From: Pseudomonas sp. v388 | Lineage (GTDB): Bacteria > Pseudomonadota > Gammaproteobacteria > Pseudomonadales > Pseudomonadaceae | Assembly (NCBI RefSeq): GCF_003935425.1 | Contig: NZ_RHQN01000013.1 | Coordinates: 1 to 64,000 of the forward strand | Direction of reading: 5' to 3' | DNA length: 64,000 nucleotides | Shown here: in pieces, positions 16,832-25,111 of the stretch | Layout of the letters: each line of letters begins with the position of its first letter | How positions within the stretch are numbered: the stretch's first letter is position 1 | Notes under the pieces: model-generated | What the model saw: only the letters and a program-made list of their open reading frames with translations | Told to the model about the DNA's origin: nothing | Databases searched by the model: none | Made by a program: the position numbers and the translations under genes

Positions 16832-18427
16832 ATGTTCGATGATCTGGATTACCGCCAACCTTACGCCTCGGCTCGTTCGCCGGTGATGGGCAACAACATG
16901 GTCGCCTGCTCCCAGCCGCTGGCTGCGCAGGCCGGTCTGGAGATGCTGCGCAAGGGCGGCAACGCGGTCGACGCGGCCATCGCGGCGGCCATGGTGCTGA
17001 CCGTGGTCGAGCCGACCGGTTGCGGCATCGGCAGCGACGCGTTCGCCATCGTCTGGGACGGCGAGAAGCTGCAAGGCCTCAACGCTTCCGGACGTTCGCC
17101 GAAGGCCTGGACGCCGGAGTTTTTCGCCGGCCAGAAAGACATGCCACAGCGCGGCTGGGGCTCGGTGACCGTGCCGGGCGCGGTGTCGGCCTGGGTGGCG
17201 TTGTCCGAGCGCTACGGCAAGCTGCCGTTCGCCACTCTCGCCGAGCCTGCCATCGGCTATGCCCGCGACGGCTACCAGGTGACGCCGATCATTGCCGAGC
17301 TGTGGCGCCGTGGCGCCGAGCTGCTCAAGGATCAACCGGGTTTTGCCGAATGCTTCCTGCAAGGTGGCAAGGCACCCAAGGCCGGTGAAAAAGTCCAGCT
17401 GGCCGGCCATGCCAGCACCCTGCAACAAATCGCCGAAACCAAGGGCGAGTCGTTCTACCGCGGCGAACTGGCCAAGACCATCATCGAACACGCCCAGGCC
17501 AACGGCAGTGTGATGAGCCTCGATGACCTGGCGAGCCACAGCGTCGACTGGATCGACACCTTGTCGGTGCCTTACGCCGGCGCCGTGGTACATGAGCTGC
17601 CACCCAACGGCCAAGGCATTGCCACCCTCGCCGGCCTGACCATGATCGAGGCGCTGGGCGTCGGCGAGTATGCGGTGGACAGCGTCGCGACCGTTCACCC
17701 GGTGCTGGAAGCGATGAAACTGGCCCTGGCGGATCTGGACGAGCACGTCGCGGACAGCGACCACATGCGCCTGCGCGCCGAGCACTTGCTGGACCCGGCC
17801 TATCTCAAGGAACGCGCAGCGCGGGTGACCGAGCAAGCTGCCGATCCGCAGCACGGCTCGCCGAAAGCCGGCGGCACGGTGTACCTGTCGGCCGCCGATG
17901 AAAGCGGCATGATGGTGTCGTTCATCCAGTCCAACTACATGGGCTTCGGCTCGGGCGTCGTGGTGCCGGGCACCGGCATCAGCCTGCAGAACCGCGGCGC
18001 CGGGTTCAGCCTCGATCCGAATCACGTCAACACCGTCGCGCCGGGCAAGCGCCCGTTCCACACCATCATTCCAGGCTTTGTGATGAATGCCGACGGCACG
18101 CCGTTGATGTCGTTCGGCCTGATGGGCGGCCCGATGCAGGCGCAGGGTCACCTGCAGATGATGATGCGCATCCTGCGCTACAAACAGAACCCGCAGGCCG
18201 CCGCCGACGCACCGCGCTGGCGTATCGAAAGCGGTCTGAAGGTCGCCGTGGAGCGTTCTTTCGACCGTCTGGTCGTGGAAGAACTGCGGGCCAAAGGGCA
18301 CGACGTGGTGGTCGAGGAGCCCAGCGGCGTCTTCGCCTTCGGCGGCGCGCAGATCATCCAGCGCACGGCCCATGGCTATGTGGGCGGCACCGATCCGCGC
18401 AAGGATGGGTTGGTAGCGGCTTACTGA
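16832..18427 (+). CDS. ggt: Gamma-glutamyltransferase-like Ntn hydrolase, no signal peptide
   Basis: A 531-residue member of the gamma-glutamyltranspeptidase family. The N-terminal block (SQPLAAQAGLEMLRKGGNAV, DAAIAAA) matches the large subunit. The predicted autoprocessing nucleophile is Thr 349, in KAGGTVYLSAADESG, giving a small subunit of about 180 residues. Family GGTs are usually periplasmic. This one starts MFDDLDYRQPY with no leader, so it probably acts in the cytoplasm on imported gamma-glutamyl compounds. It follows the permease gene by 23 nt and has a possible RBS AAAGAGACGA. Specific glutathione hydrolase, transpeptidase or acylase activity is not distinguishable from sequence. 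Confidence 0.85.
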   Translation: MFDDLDYRQPYASARSPVMGNNMVACSQPLAAQAGLEMLRKGGNAVDAAIAAAMVLTVVEPTGCGIGSDAFAIVWDGEKLQGLNASGRSPKAWTPEFFAGQKDMPQRGWGSVTVPGAVSAWVALSERYGKLPFATLAEPAIGYARDGYQVTPIIAELWRRGAELLKDQPGFAECFLQGGKAPKAGEKVQLAGHASTLQQIAETKGESFYRGELAKTIIEHAQANGSVMSLDDLASHSVDWIDTLSVPYAGAVVHELPPNGQGIATLAGLTMIEALGVGEYAVDSVATVHPVLEAMKLALADLDEHVADSDHMRLRAEHLLDPAYLKERAARVTEQAADPQHGSPKAGGTVYLSAADESGMMVSFIQSNYMGFGSGVVVPGTGISLQNRGAGFSLDPNHVNTVAPGKRPFHTIIPGFVMNADGTPLMSFGLMGGPMQAQGHLQMMMRILRYKQNPQAAADAPRWRIESGLKVAVERSFDRLVVEELRAKGHDVVVEEPSGVFAFGGAQIIQRTAHGYVGGTDPRKDGLVAAY

Positions 18428-18436
18428 GTCACGGCC

Positions 18437-18470
18437 ATCGGGGCCGGCGCGGTCTGGCGCTGACCCCGAT
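18437..18470. terminator. Hairpin between convergent genes
   Basis: ATCGGGG (18437-18443) pairs with CCCCGAT (18464-18470), with an inner GCGC pairing. It lies between the gamma-glutamyltransferase stop and the end of the minus-strand gene. There is no strong T tract, so it may be a weak bidirectional terminator. Confidence 0.35.
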
Positions 18471-18476
18471 CTTGAA

Positions 18477-18938
18477 TCAGTTGCTCGGACGCTGCTTGGA
18501 GGAGTCCAGCTCGGCCTTCTTACCGGTGCTGATTTCGGTGATCTGCGCTGACTTGGCGATGGCCATGTCGAAGGTGTCCTGCATCTTGGCGATCGCCCCG
18601 GTCGCCGTGCCATCCAGTCCGCCACTGGCGGCCCAGTCGAAGTTCCACACGCCGGAAAGGTTGTCCTGTTTTGCCACGTCATGGGTTTCAATGGCGGTGA
18701 ACACGTCAGGATGACGCTGCATATAACCTGCGGCGGCGGATACATCGGCCGGAACATTGCCTGATTTATTGTTGGCAAGTTCGGCAAGACCTTGCCCGGT
18801 AATCGAAGACTTGCCTGTCTGCTTTAGATAATCCGCGATGGTCTTGCTGGATTTGGCAATGCTCAGCTTGTCGTCGAACACGGAAGTCGAAGAATTCTGC
18901 GCTGTAGGGTTACCGCCGGTAGGTGTCACAGTCGTCAT
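18477..18938 (-). CDS. Small hypothetical protein with NolX/HrpF/HrpK-like helical repeat
   Basis: A 153-residue, Cys-free, Ser/Thr/Asn-rich protein without a signal peptide. ATG 18938 (MTTVTPTGGN) is preceded by GGGAAGAGAGCCC; an in-frame upstream start would add 18 residues without an RBS. The middle (ADYLKQTG...GLAELANNK...AAGYMQRHPDVFTAIETHD) resembles the helical modules of the secreted HrpF/NolX/HrpK translocator group of type III systems. The N-terminus is Ser/Thr-rich and disordered, as in secreted helpers. This is only a pattern resemblance; no type III genes are in the window. Confidence 0.55.
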   Translation of the reverse strand: MTTVTPTGGNPTAQNSSTSVFDDKLSIAKSSKTIADYLKQTGKSSITGQGLAELANNKSGNVPADVSAAAGYMQRHPDVFTAIETHDVAKQDNLSGVWNFDWAASGGLDGTATGAIAKMQDTFDMAIAKSAQITEISTGKKAELDSSKQRPSN

Positions 18939-19201
18939 GGGCTCTCTTCCCTGGGTGTCGGTTTTAGGGCACTTCGAGGTGAGTTGGCCCATTAGCGCGA
19001 CGTTAGCATGACCAAATGGCCACTGTGTGACGGCTTCACAGCAATTCGCAAATGCCGTGAAAATTCACGAATTTTCACAAGATAGGTTCTGACAGGCCCG
19101 GAAATACAGCCCAAGGTACTTGTGCGTTCTCACATAAAATAAGTTTGCGAAACTCAGGGTGTTGGCTTGTCATACCTTCAACAGCCTTTGAAGGATTGAT
19201 C

Positions 19202-20242
19202 ATGACTCACCGCCGTATCGGCTTCGCCTGTCAGTACCGCCATTCGCAGCGCGATTTGTCCGCCGTTGAATTGAAAGTCATCGAATCCGCCTTCAATCCC
19301 AAGACCACGACGTTGCGCTGGATGGACAGCGTGACGCCTCAGGTGGCGCGGGATAAGTTGCTGTACGTCATCGAGCACAACCTTGCAGCGCAACTGCGCC
19401 TGCTGGAGTACGTGACCGGGCTGCCGCCAGGTTTACGCATGCTGCGCTTGAGCAGCGATTTGCTGCCCTTCTACAGCCACCCCAAAGTCAGTGCGTTCTA
19501 TCAGGACGCCGCCATTCAACAATGGCTGGGCGAGCGCTTTGCCGTTATCGGCAGCACGGCTCGGGAAAACGATATTCGTTTGTCGTTACATCCTGGGCAA
19601 TATTGTGTGTTGGGCTCGGATAAACCGATGGTGGTTGAAAACAGTATCGCGGAGTTTGAATACCACGCCGATATGATTCGCATGATGGGTTACGGCCGTA
19701 ACTTTCAGGATTTCAAATGCAATATTCATATTGCCGGTCGGCTTGGGGCTGAAGGTATTCGATCCCTCTGGTCTCGGTTATCGACCGAAGCCAGAAACTG
19801 CATCACTTTCGAAAATGAAGAGAAGACTTACGGGGTGGATGATTGTCTGGCTCTGGCGGACCTGGCGCCGGTGGTACTGGACATTCATCATTGCTGGATC
19901 AACGAAAACGACTACATATCGCCTCATGATCCTCGTGTCGAGCGCATTATCGACAGCTGGCACGGCGTGCGTCCGGCCATGCATTACTCACAGCCGCCCG
20001 AGCGTCTTCAGGCGTTGGGATTCAATGCCGAGCGCAAGTTGGTGATGGATGAACTCTTGCAAGTAGTGTCCAAGCGCGATTTATACGGGCACAGCGACCG
20101 CATGTGGAATCGCTGGACCAATGAATATGCACTGCAGTTTCTGGACCGCTTCGACATGATGTTCGAGGCGAAGGACAAGAACATGGCCGCCCTGGATTTT
20201 TATCGGGAGTTTATCGAGCCGTCTGATAATAACGCTGTTTGA
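19202..20242 (+). CDS. uvsE: UV damage endonuclease (UVDE/UvsE family)
   Basis: A 346-residue TIM-barrel, AP-endonuclease-2-like enzyme that nicks DNA 5' of UV photoproducts in an excision route separate from UvrABC. Family signatures are visible: LRLSSDLLPF, SLHPGQYCVLGS (metal/DNA-binding His), CNIHIAGR, ITFENEEKTYG (metal Glu) and VVLDIHHCWIN. ATG 19202 follows TTGAAGGATTGATC. The Pseudomonas genome presumably also carries Uvr genes, so this is a supplementary repair enzyme, common in plasmid-bearing plant-surface pseudomonads (general knowledge). Confidence 0.88.
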   Translation: MTHRRIGFACQYRHSQRDLSAVELKVIESAFNPKTTTLRWMDSVTPQVARDKLLYVIEHNLAAQLRLLEYVTGLPPGLRMLRLSSDLLPFYSHPKVSAFYQDAAIQQWLGERFAVIGSTARENDIRLSLHPGQYCVLGSDKPMVVENSIAEFEYHADMIRMMGYGRNFQDFKCNIHIAGRLGAEGIRSLWSRLSTEARNCITFENEEKTYGVDDCLALADLAPVVLDIHHCWINENDYISPHDPRVERIIDSWHGVRPAMHYSQPPERLQALGFNAERKLVMDELLQVVSKRDLYGHSDRMWNRWTNEYALQFLDRFDMMFEAKDKNMAALDFYREFIEPSDNNAV

Positions 20243-20430
20243 TTTCGGTCATTATTAACCCTTTGCCTGGCCGGCGTTGGTCATGCGCCGTTCTGCATGC
20301 TGAGCATCATGCCGTCGCTGCGCCCTGCCCTTGCCGCTTCCGACTTGCCCGCGCACGCGAGTGTGGGTCGCAGTGTGGGACTGATAAATAGCAGAACCGA
20401 TTTCAACCCGAAAATACGGCGGTAGAAAGC

Positions 20431-20465
20431 AGAATGTACGCGGAGCCTTCCTCCGCGTACATTCT
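20431..20465. repeat. Perfect 15-bp inverted repeat upstream of the integrase
   Basis: AGAATGTACGCGGAG (20431-20445) and its exact complement (20451-20465) are separated by CCTTC. It sits 46 nt before the integrase start, with no T tract on either side. It could be a transcriptional barrier, an integrase operator/core site or an attachment-site component. The rest of 20243-20511 shows no gene. Confidence 0.75.
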
Positions 20466-20511
20466 GTTGTAGAATTTCGCCTTCGCATCATCAGACGGCT
20501 GATAACAGCAA

Positions 20512-21717
20512 ATGGGCAAACTGACGCAGGCTTTCGTCCGAACGATCGAAGCACCCGGGCGCTATCACGATGAGCGTGGTCTGTTCCTGCGCGTCACTGC
20601 CAGCGGCAGCAAGAACTGGGTGCTGCGCTACCAGTTCAATCAACGCCGGCATGACATGGGCATCGGTTCGTTCCCGGCGGTGTCGCTCAAGGCCGCGCGC
20701 CTGGCGGTCGATACGTACCGTCTCGAGTTGTCCCAGGGCGTCGATCCCATGGCGCACCGTGTGGCGTCAACGGCTGTGCAGACGGCCGTGGTCACTTTCC
20801 GGATCGAGGCTGAGCGGTATATCGCGACCCACCGGCAAAGCTGGAAGAATGCCCGCCATACCCAGCAATGGTCGCATTCCCTGCGTGATCATGTGTATCC
20901 GCTGATCGGCGATCTGCCGGTGGCCATGATTGCAACCGACCATGTTCTGGATGTGTTGTTGCCGCTCTGGAACAGCATTCCGGAAACCGCCTTTCGCTTG
21001 CGCAACCGGATCGAACTGGTGCTGGACGCCGCCAAGGCGCGCAACCTGAGGGAGGGCGAAAACCCGGCGCGCTGGCGTGGCCACCTCGATAAACTGCTGC
21101 CGCGTCAGAACCGCCTCCAGGTGCCCTTTTCCTCGATGCCGGCAGAGCGAATCGGCGCCTTCGTTCACCAGCTCGACAGCCTGGACAGCACAGCGGCCCG
21201 GGCCTGTGAGTTGATCGTCCACAGTGCCTGCCGCAGCGCGGAAGTCTGTGATGCGCGTTGGGAAGAGTTCGACCTGGCGGCCGGTTTATGGACGATTGCG
21301 GCGCAGCGCATGAAAGCCGGCAAACCGCATCGGGTACCCCTGGCGGCCGGCGCGCTGCAGGTGCTGGAGCAGCAACGCGGCAAGCACCCGGTCTACGTGT
21401 TCCCTAACGCTCGCAGGACCGGCAGCCTGCCCGGTAACGCGATCCGGCGAGTGATGGAGCAGCTGCACGCCGGCGAATATGTGCCTCATGGGTTTCGGTC
21501 GACCTTTCGGACCTGGGCCGCCGAGCACACTGTGTTTCCCCGTGAGGTGTGCGAAATGGCGCTGGCCCACACCCTGGATGACAAGGTCGAGGCGGCTTAT
21601 AACCGCGGCGATCTGCTGGATAAACGTCGCCAGCTCATGAGCGCCTGGGACGCTTTTATCCAGCAGAGTCTGCCTGCCCGATTCAGTCCTCCGGAAACTC
21701 AAGACTTGCCTGGCTAG
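20512..21717 (+). CDS. int: Tyrosine recombinase, P4-type integrase
   Basis: A 401-residue phage/island integrase. The N-terminal arm-binding (DUF4102-like) domain contains YHDERGLFLRVTASGSKNWVLRY and the GIGSFPAVSLKAARLA block. The catalytic domain has R241 (HSACRSAE), K268, H326-x-x-R329 (PHGFRSTFRTW), H353 (LAHT) and the nucleophile Tyr 363 (AAYNRGD), so it looks intact. It is next to the plasmid maintenance genes and would explain integration of the module. It converges with the Tus-like gene and the two coding ends overlap by 35 nt. It starts at ATG 20512. Confidence 0.9.
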   Translation: MGKLTQAFVRTIEAPGRYHDERGLFLRVTASGSKNWVLRYQFNQRRHDMGIGSFPAVSLKAARLAVDTYRLELSQGVDPMAHRVASTAVQTAVVTFRIEAERYIATHRQSWKNARHTQQWSHSLRDHVYPLIGDLPVAMIATDHVLDVLLPLWNSIPETAFRLRNRIELVLDAAKARNLREGENPARWRGHLDKLLPRQNRLQVPFSSMPAERIGAFVHQLDSLDSTAARACELIVHSACRSAEVCDARWEEFDLAAGLWTIAAQRMKAGKPHRVPLAAGALQVLEQQRGKHPVYVFPNARRTGSLPGNAIRRVMEQLHAGEYVPHGFRSTFRTWAAEHTVFPREVCEMALAHTLDDKVEAAYNRGDLLDKRRQLMSAWDAFIQQSLPARFSPPETQDLPG

Positions 21718-22705
21718 CAGGTTTTTTCGACAGGGCTGTTTCTGAGGGAGCGGCGGGTTTCGAATAGGTCGATTCGACCGTTCGAGACTTGCTTTCAGGG
21801 ATCACGGCTTTCTTCCTGCCCACCAGATCGTCCGGGTTCAAATACAGATTCATCCGCGGAATGACTTCAATGCGCGATTTCTTGTCCGGCCGCTCGGCCT
21901 GGCGTGAATGGCGGTCGAAAGTGCGCAGCTCATGAACTTCGATGGGTTTCTCGCCGGCCAGCACGAACATCGGCAGGTTGCTGTGGATCATCGCGTCATA
22001 ACGCGTGCTGGCTGAAAAATAGGCCATGGCGCGAGGATGGGGCGCAACTTTCTTGTATTTGATCAGCGTGGCCTGATCGGACAAATTGACGATGCGACGC
22101 AGCTCTGCGCCCGCCAGCGTCTCACCTTGGTCCAGGCTGTCTTTCTGAGCCTGTTGTTCTGCCGCTCGGCTCAACAGTTCACGCACCTTTCCCACTTCAA
22201 TGCGCTCACCGCCGGTGGTATGTCCGGCCCAGGTGAAGACGATCAATCGAGGGCAGGCGTCGAACGCCTGGGTATGACGGCCCAGCTGTTTCATGCTGAA
22301 CTGGTGGCCCAGCGCCTGGCGCAGAATTTTGGAGCGTGCCGTAGTGGCCAGGTTAAGTTCCACCCGTGTCTGCTCGATCGCCGCCATGAGATCATCCTTC
22401 AGTTGGTTGATCTCTCTGACCCACGGCAGGACGCTTTCCCGCATAGCAAAATAGCCCGGCAAGCGCATGACCGTTCCAGGTGCCTGCTCTGGCGCGCGCT
22501 CGAACGCGGTCATGGCATAGCGAGCGGCGTCGATGGCAGCCGCGCCTTCCAAGGCTTCGGCCTCGATGTAATCCAGAGCCTTTTGCTCGGTCAGCAGTGG
22601 TAACCGCCAGACTTTCCCGGCCACGACCAGATCAGGCCAGACCTGGTTGAAGGCGTCCAACTGGCGGCGCATCTGCTGGTATGCAGTGACGATATCGCTG
22701 TACAT
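21683..22705 (-). CDS. Tus-like DNA replication terminus site-binding protein
   Basis: A 340-residue protein that I recognise by pattern as a Tus homologue: an N-terminal helix resembling the Tus start (QQMRRQLDAFNQVW), the block RLPGYFAMRE...INQLKDDL corresponding to Tus RLPGVL...INKLKTTF, PRLIVFTWAGH, and the near-terminal IEVIPRMNLYLNPDD like the E. coli IIPRLHLYVAD. Tus blocks replication forks by binding Ter sites in one orientation. This copy has an extra Ser/Pro/Lys-rich C-terminal tail of about 50 residues. ATG 22705 with TTAGGAGCGCTC decides the start. Association with a Rep/Par module suggests it terminates replication of that replicon. Confidence 0.75.
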   Translation of the reverse strand: MYSDIVTAYQQMRRQLDAFNQVWPDLVVAGKVWRLPLLTEQKALDYIEAEALEGAAAIDAARYAMTAFERAPEQAPGTVMRLPGYFAMRESVLPWVREINQLKDDLMAAIEQTRVELNLATTARSKILRQALGHQFSMKQLGRHTQAFDACPRLIVFTWAGHTTGGERIEVGKVRELLSRAAEQQAQKDSLDQGETLAGAELRRIVNLSDQATLIKYKKVAPHPRAMAYFSASTRYDAMIHSNLPMFVLAGEKPIEVHELRTFDRHSRQAERPDKKSRIEVIPRMNLYLNPDDLVGRKKAVIPESKSRTVESTYSKPAAPSETALSKKPASQASLEFPED

Positions 22706-22719
22706 GAGCGCTCCTAAAT

Positions 22720-22835
22720 TAATACCACCCCTATATAGATTTGCCAATTCTGTCCAATCCCCTTCGGCCTTTCCAGCGCAAATCGCCGAAAGGAGGCGCC
22801 GTAGTAAACAGTATAGGGTTGGTGGGGTGGTATTA
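22720..22835. promoter_or_regulatory. 12-bp inverted repeat in the leader of the Tus-like gene
   Basis: TAATACCACCCC (22720-22731) recurs as its exact complement GGGGTGGTATTA (22824-22835), 92 bp apart. Both copies are flanked by CCCTATA-like sequence. The proximal copy lies just upstream of the RBS of the Tus-like gene. E. coli Tus autoregulates through TerB at its own promoter, so these are candidate Ter sites or operators. Confidence 0.5.
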
Positions 22836-22850
22836 GCTTAATGATTCTAC

Positions 22851-22970
22851 GATAGCTATCTAGCTAGCTGTATATCTATCTAACACTTACGGGTCTTCTC
22901 GCGGAGACGATCGGCACCCATTGTATATGGCAGATACCATCTAGCTAGCTATATAGATATATATCAATCC
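22851..22970. repeat. CTAG/TAGCTA-rich palindrome clusters downstream of parA-rhh
   Basis: Two tracts (22851-22884 and 22936-22970) are composed of overlapping TAGCTA, CTAGCTAG and ATATCTATC words in otherwise non-coding DNA between the partition genes and the Tus-like gene. They share vocabulary with the tract upstream of parA. Confidence 0.7.
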
Positions 22971-22972
22971 AG

Positions 22973-23284
22973 TTATTTGATGCTGTAGTGCTTTTTCAGG
23001 AGCTGCTGGACGATGTCTGTTTCCGTCACCCGCTTCCCCGTCCTCGCGGATTCCTGAGCCGCACCCAGTTTGAGTGCGTTGGCAATATCCCATCGCAGTC
23101 TGAATAGTTTCTGCACGGTGGGCTCAGGCTTGAAGGCTTCCACCATCAATGTTGCAGCTTCTTCAGGTGTCGATCGCTCGTTGGCCGGAGCGGTTTTTCT
23201 CAACGGCTTGTCGGCCTCTCCGCCTTCCAGAAATTCATTGGGATCCTTGTTGAAGCTTTTGATATCCGGTTTGGATTTGATCAT
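22973..23284 (-). CDS. Ribbon-helix-helix plasmid partition protein (ParB/ParG-like)
   Basis: A 103-residue basic protein. The first 50 residues are charged and probably disordered. The C-terminal half (VQKLFRLRWDIANALKLG, then ESARTGKRVTETDIVQQLLK) has the strand-helix-helix pattern of ribbon-helix-helix DNA binders. Its start overlaps the parA stop by 4 nt (ATGA). A small ParA of about 212 residues followed by a short RHH protein is the type Ib partition arrangement, where the RHH protein binds the centromere and activates the ATPase. Likely binding sites are the CTAG-rich tracts on both sides. Confidence 0.75.
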   Translation of the reverse strand: MIKSKPDIKSFNKDPNEFLEGGEADKPLRKTAPANERSTPEEAATLMVEAFKPEPTVQKLFRLRWDIANALKLGAAQESARTGKRVTETDIVQQLLKKHYSIK

Positions 23285-23919
23285 CCCAACACCTCGGCGA
23301 TAAACGCATTCATTTCCTGGATAGCTGCATGGTCACGTTTAAGTTCGTGAACAATGGCGCCTTCACTGATGCAACGTCGAAAGGCTACGCGTTCGCAGAT
23401 CTTGGTCTTGAACACGCTGAATGACTGTTCTTCGAGAAAACTCAGCATTTCTCCGGTGTCCTTGGTCCGCGCATCCACCCTGGACAGCAGCATTTTCACG
23501 TTCAGCGCAGGATTGTAATCACGGGCCAGGTCGACAACGGTCAACAGGTCTGTCATCGCGGCTGCATCGAAAGAACTGGCACCTACTGGAACGATGACCA
23601 CTTCAGCCAGCAATAGCGCAGAGCGCAGGCCTACCGAATCACGTCCACCGGCATCTACCACCACATGTTCGTAGGAGCTTGCCAGTTGTCGGCCTTCGGA
23701 ATTGATGGCTTTACCCTGGAGGCACACTGTCGTTGGGCTGGGGCTGTATTCAGGGTTATCACGGCGCCAGGCGGCCCAGCTTGCCGCGCTGGCCTGCGGG
23801 TCGCCGTCGATCAGCAATGTTTTGCCACGAGTTGCCAACATGGTTGCCAGGTGCACCGCCGTCGTGGTTTTACCGACACCGCCCTTGGTGTTCACACATG
23901 CAAATATGGTCACTGTCAT
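23281..23919 (-). CDS. parA: ParA-family partition ATPase
   Basis: A 212-residue ATPase with the deviant Walker A NTKGGVGKTT (about residues 9-18), LLIDGDPQASA, the A' motif VVVDAGGRDSVGL and the VPVGASSFDAAAM block. It lacks the N-terminal DNA-binding domain of type Ia ParA, so it is a type Ib enzyme. ATG 23919 is preceded by GGGGATGACAGT. It forms an overlapping pair with the RHH gene. It acts as the nucleoid-bound motor for plasmid segregation. Confidence 0.92.
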   Translation of the reverse strand: MTVTIFACVNTKGGVGKTTTAVHLATMLATRGKTLLIDGDPQASAASWAAWRRDNPEYSPSPTTVCLQGKAINSEGRQLASSYEHVVVDAGGRDSVGLRSALLLAEVVIVPVGASSFDAAAMTDLLTVVDLARDYNPALNVKMLLSRVDARTKDTGEMLSFLEEQSFSVFKTKICERVAFRRCISEGAIVHELKRDHAAIQEMNAFIAEVLG

Positions 23920-23933
23920 CCCCTTATCCGTGC

Positions 23934-23999
23934 GCTAGCTATATAGCTAGCTACCATTCGTCTGTGAGTATAGCTATCTATCTATATAGCTATCTATAC
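23934..23999. promoter_or_regulatory. Candidate centromere/operator upstream of parA
   Basis: A perfect 18-nt palindrome, GCTAGCTATATAGCTAGC (23934-23951), is followed at 23968-23999 by repeated TATCTA/TAGCTA words. It begins 15 bp upstream of the parA start. RHH-type partition proteins bind short iterated AT-rich words in this position, so this is the best candidate for the partition site and autoregulatory operator. Confidence 0.6.
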
Positions 24000-24267
24000 T
24001 TTTCTGATCCATTTTTGGCTGTAGCCTGGATATTCATCTTGTAGGACATGGCTGATTGAAGCGAAGGATCGTATTACCTGGGCTGCAGGCCTTATAACGG
24101 TCGTTGAAAGGATTTTTCATTTTCAGCTGTACGTATCTATGAAGCATGCCAAAATCGGGCAGGGGTCAGGTACCGGTTCCACCACACCCGGCGAATGCGC
24201 GCAGTGCCTGCACCAGTGATCAAATTGAAAAACAGGCTCGGATCAGCCACCTAAATCCCTTTAATCC

Positions 24268-24295
24268 AGCCCCTGATCTCTTTAGGGGCTTTTAA
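24268..24295 (+). terminator. Rho-independent terminator in the replicon's non-coding region
   Basis: AGCCCCT (24268-24274) pairs with AGGGGCT (24284-24290) and is followed by TTTTAAT. It faces the plus direction, but no coding gene lies upstream on that strand between 23940 and 24268. It may terminate a small RNA, for example a copy-number or antisense transcript. A second, weaker CCCCTAGGGG follows near 24315. I see no coding gene in 23920-25111. Confidence 0.5.
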
Positions 24296-24534
24296 TCTCA
24301 CATACTGCAAGCCCCCTAGGGGTCAGGTTTTATCGAGCCTCTTGTGCGCTTATGAGAGGTCTTAGCGAAATCAGCTGTGCTCTGCTTGGTTTTTCGCTTT
24401 TGATTTTCCCCAAACAGAAAAAATTTTTTCGCTCGCGTTTTTAAAATCTTTTTTTCTTGTTTTTAAAGCTTGTTTTTAAAGCTTGTTTTTAGCACCTCTG
24501 CAGCCCTTGTATTCCGTGGCCTCCAGAGGTGCAT

Positions 24535-24641
24535 CGACTACAAATTCCGGCTATACGACTACAAATTCCGGCTATGACGACTACAAATTTCAGCTGTATC
24601 GACTACAAATTTCAGCTATGACGACTACAAATTCCGGCTGT
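24535..24641 (+). repeat. Tandem 20-bp Rep iterons
   Basis: Five copies of CGACTACAAATTCCGGCTAT or variants start at 24535, 24556, 24578, 24600 and 24622, a 21-22 bp period of two helical turns. Copies 3 and 4 read TTTCAGCT in place of TTCCGGCT. Further direct copies lie at 24774, 24879, 24954 (with a G and a terminal C variant) and 24988. Inverted copies lie at 25955-25974 and 26191-26210. Confidence 0.92.
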
Positions 24642-24649
24642 TATCCACA
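24641..24649 (+). promoter_or_regulatory. DnaA box
   Basis: TTATCCACA is an exact match to the consensus DnaA-binding 9-mer. It touches the last tandem iteron. Confidence 0.8.
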
Positions 24650-25111
24650 GGCTACGGGAGTCAATTTTCAGGGTTTCAAGGGATTTTCAGGTACCACAGC
24701 GGTCATTTTTGACAGTCCCGTGGATCCGGCCACTTTACAGATGAACGATACCCGCTACGGGCTGAATCCCCATCGACTACAAAATCCGGCTATGGCTTAA
24801 AGCCTTGTCACACAAGGCACAGAGCCACTGTCGGATTCTGACATCCATGTCCTACAAACCTCCAAAAGGGGATTGCATCGACTACAAATTCCGGCTATGC
24901 CAAAAAAACGGGCTTGCCATGACTGATTCAACGAGCGATACGCGCCTGGGGAACGACTACGAATTCCGGCTACCCAGGCCCATGCATCGACTACAAATTC
25001 CGGCTATGCCAAGAAGTCTTTCTAAACGAGACATTTCAAGCGCGCGTAAACAGGCAGAACTTGGCGAACAAGGTTGTTACTATCGACTCATTGCCGCGCC
25101 AGGAGTAGTCG

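Larger units (their letters stand above)
24416..25007 (+). other. Iteron-type replication origin (oriV)
   Basis: An AT-rich stretch (about 24416-24495) ends in direct repeats of TTGTTTTTAAAGC, resembling origin-unwinding 13-mers. Five tandem iterons follow, then a perfect DnaA box TTATCCACA (24641-24649), and four more dispersed iterons up to 25007. The initiator gene begins at 25112. AT-rich element, iterons and DnaA box next to a Rep_3 gene is the textbook layout of theta-replicating plasmid origins. Confidence 0.85.

Noticed and set aside
24535-25007. Iterons as a CRISPR array, and short readings of them as a protein
   Set aside because: Tandem 21-22 bp period, DnaA box and adjacent Rep_3 gene identify an origin. 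The frames across it only translate the repeats.
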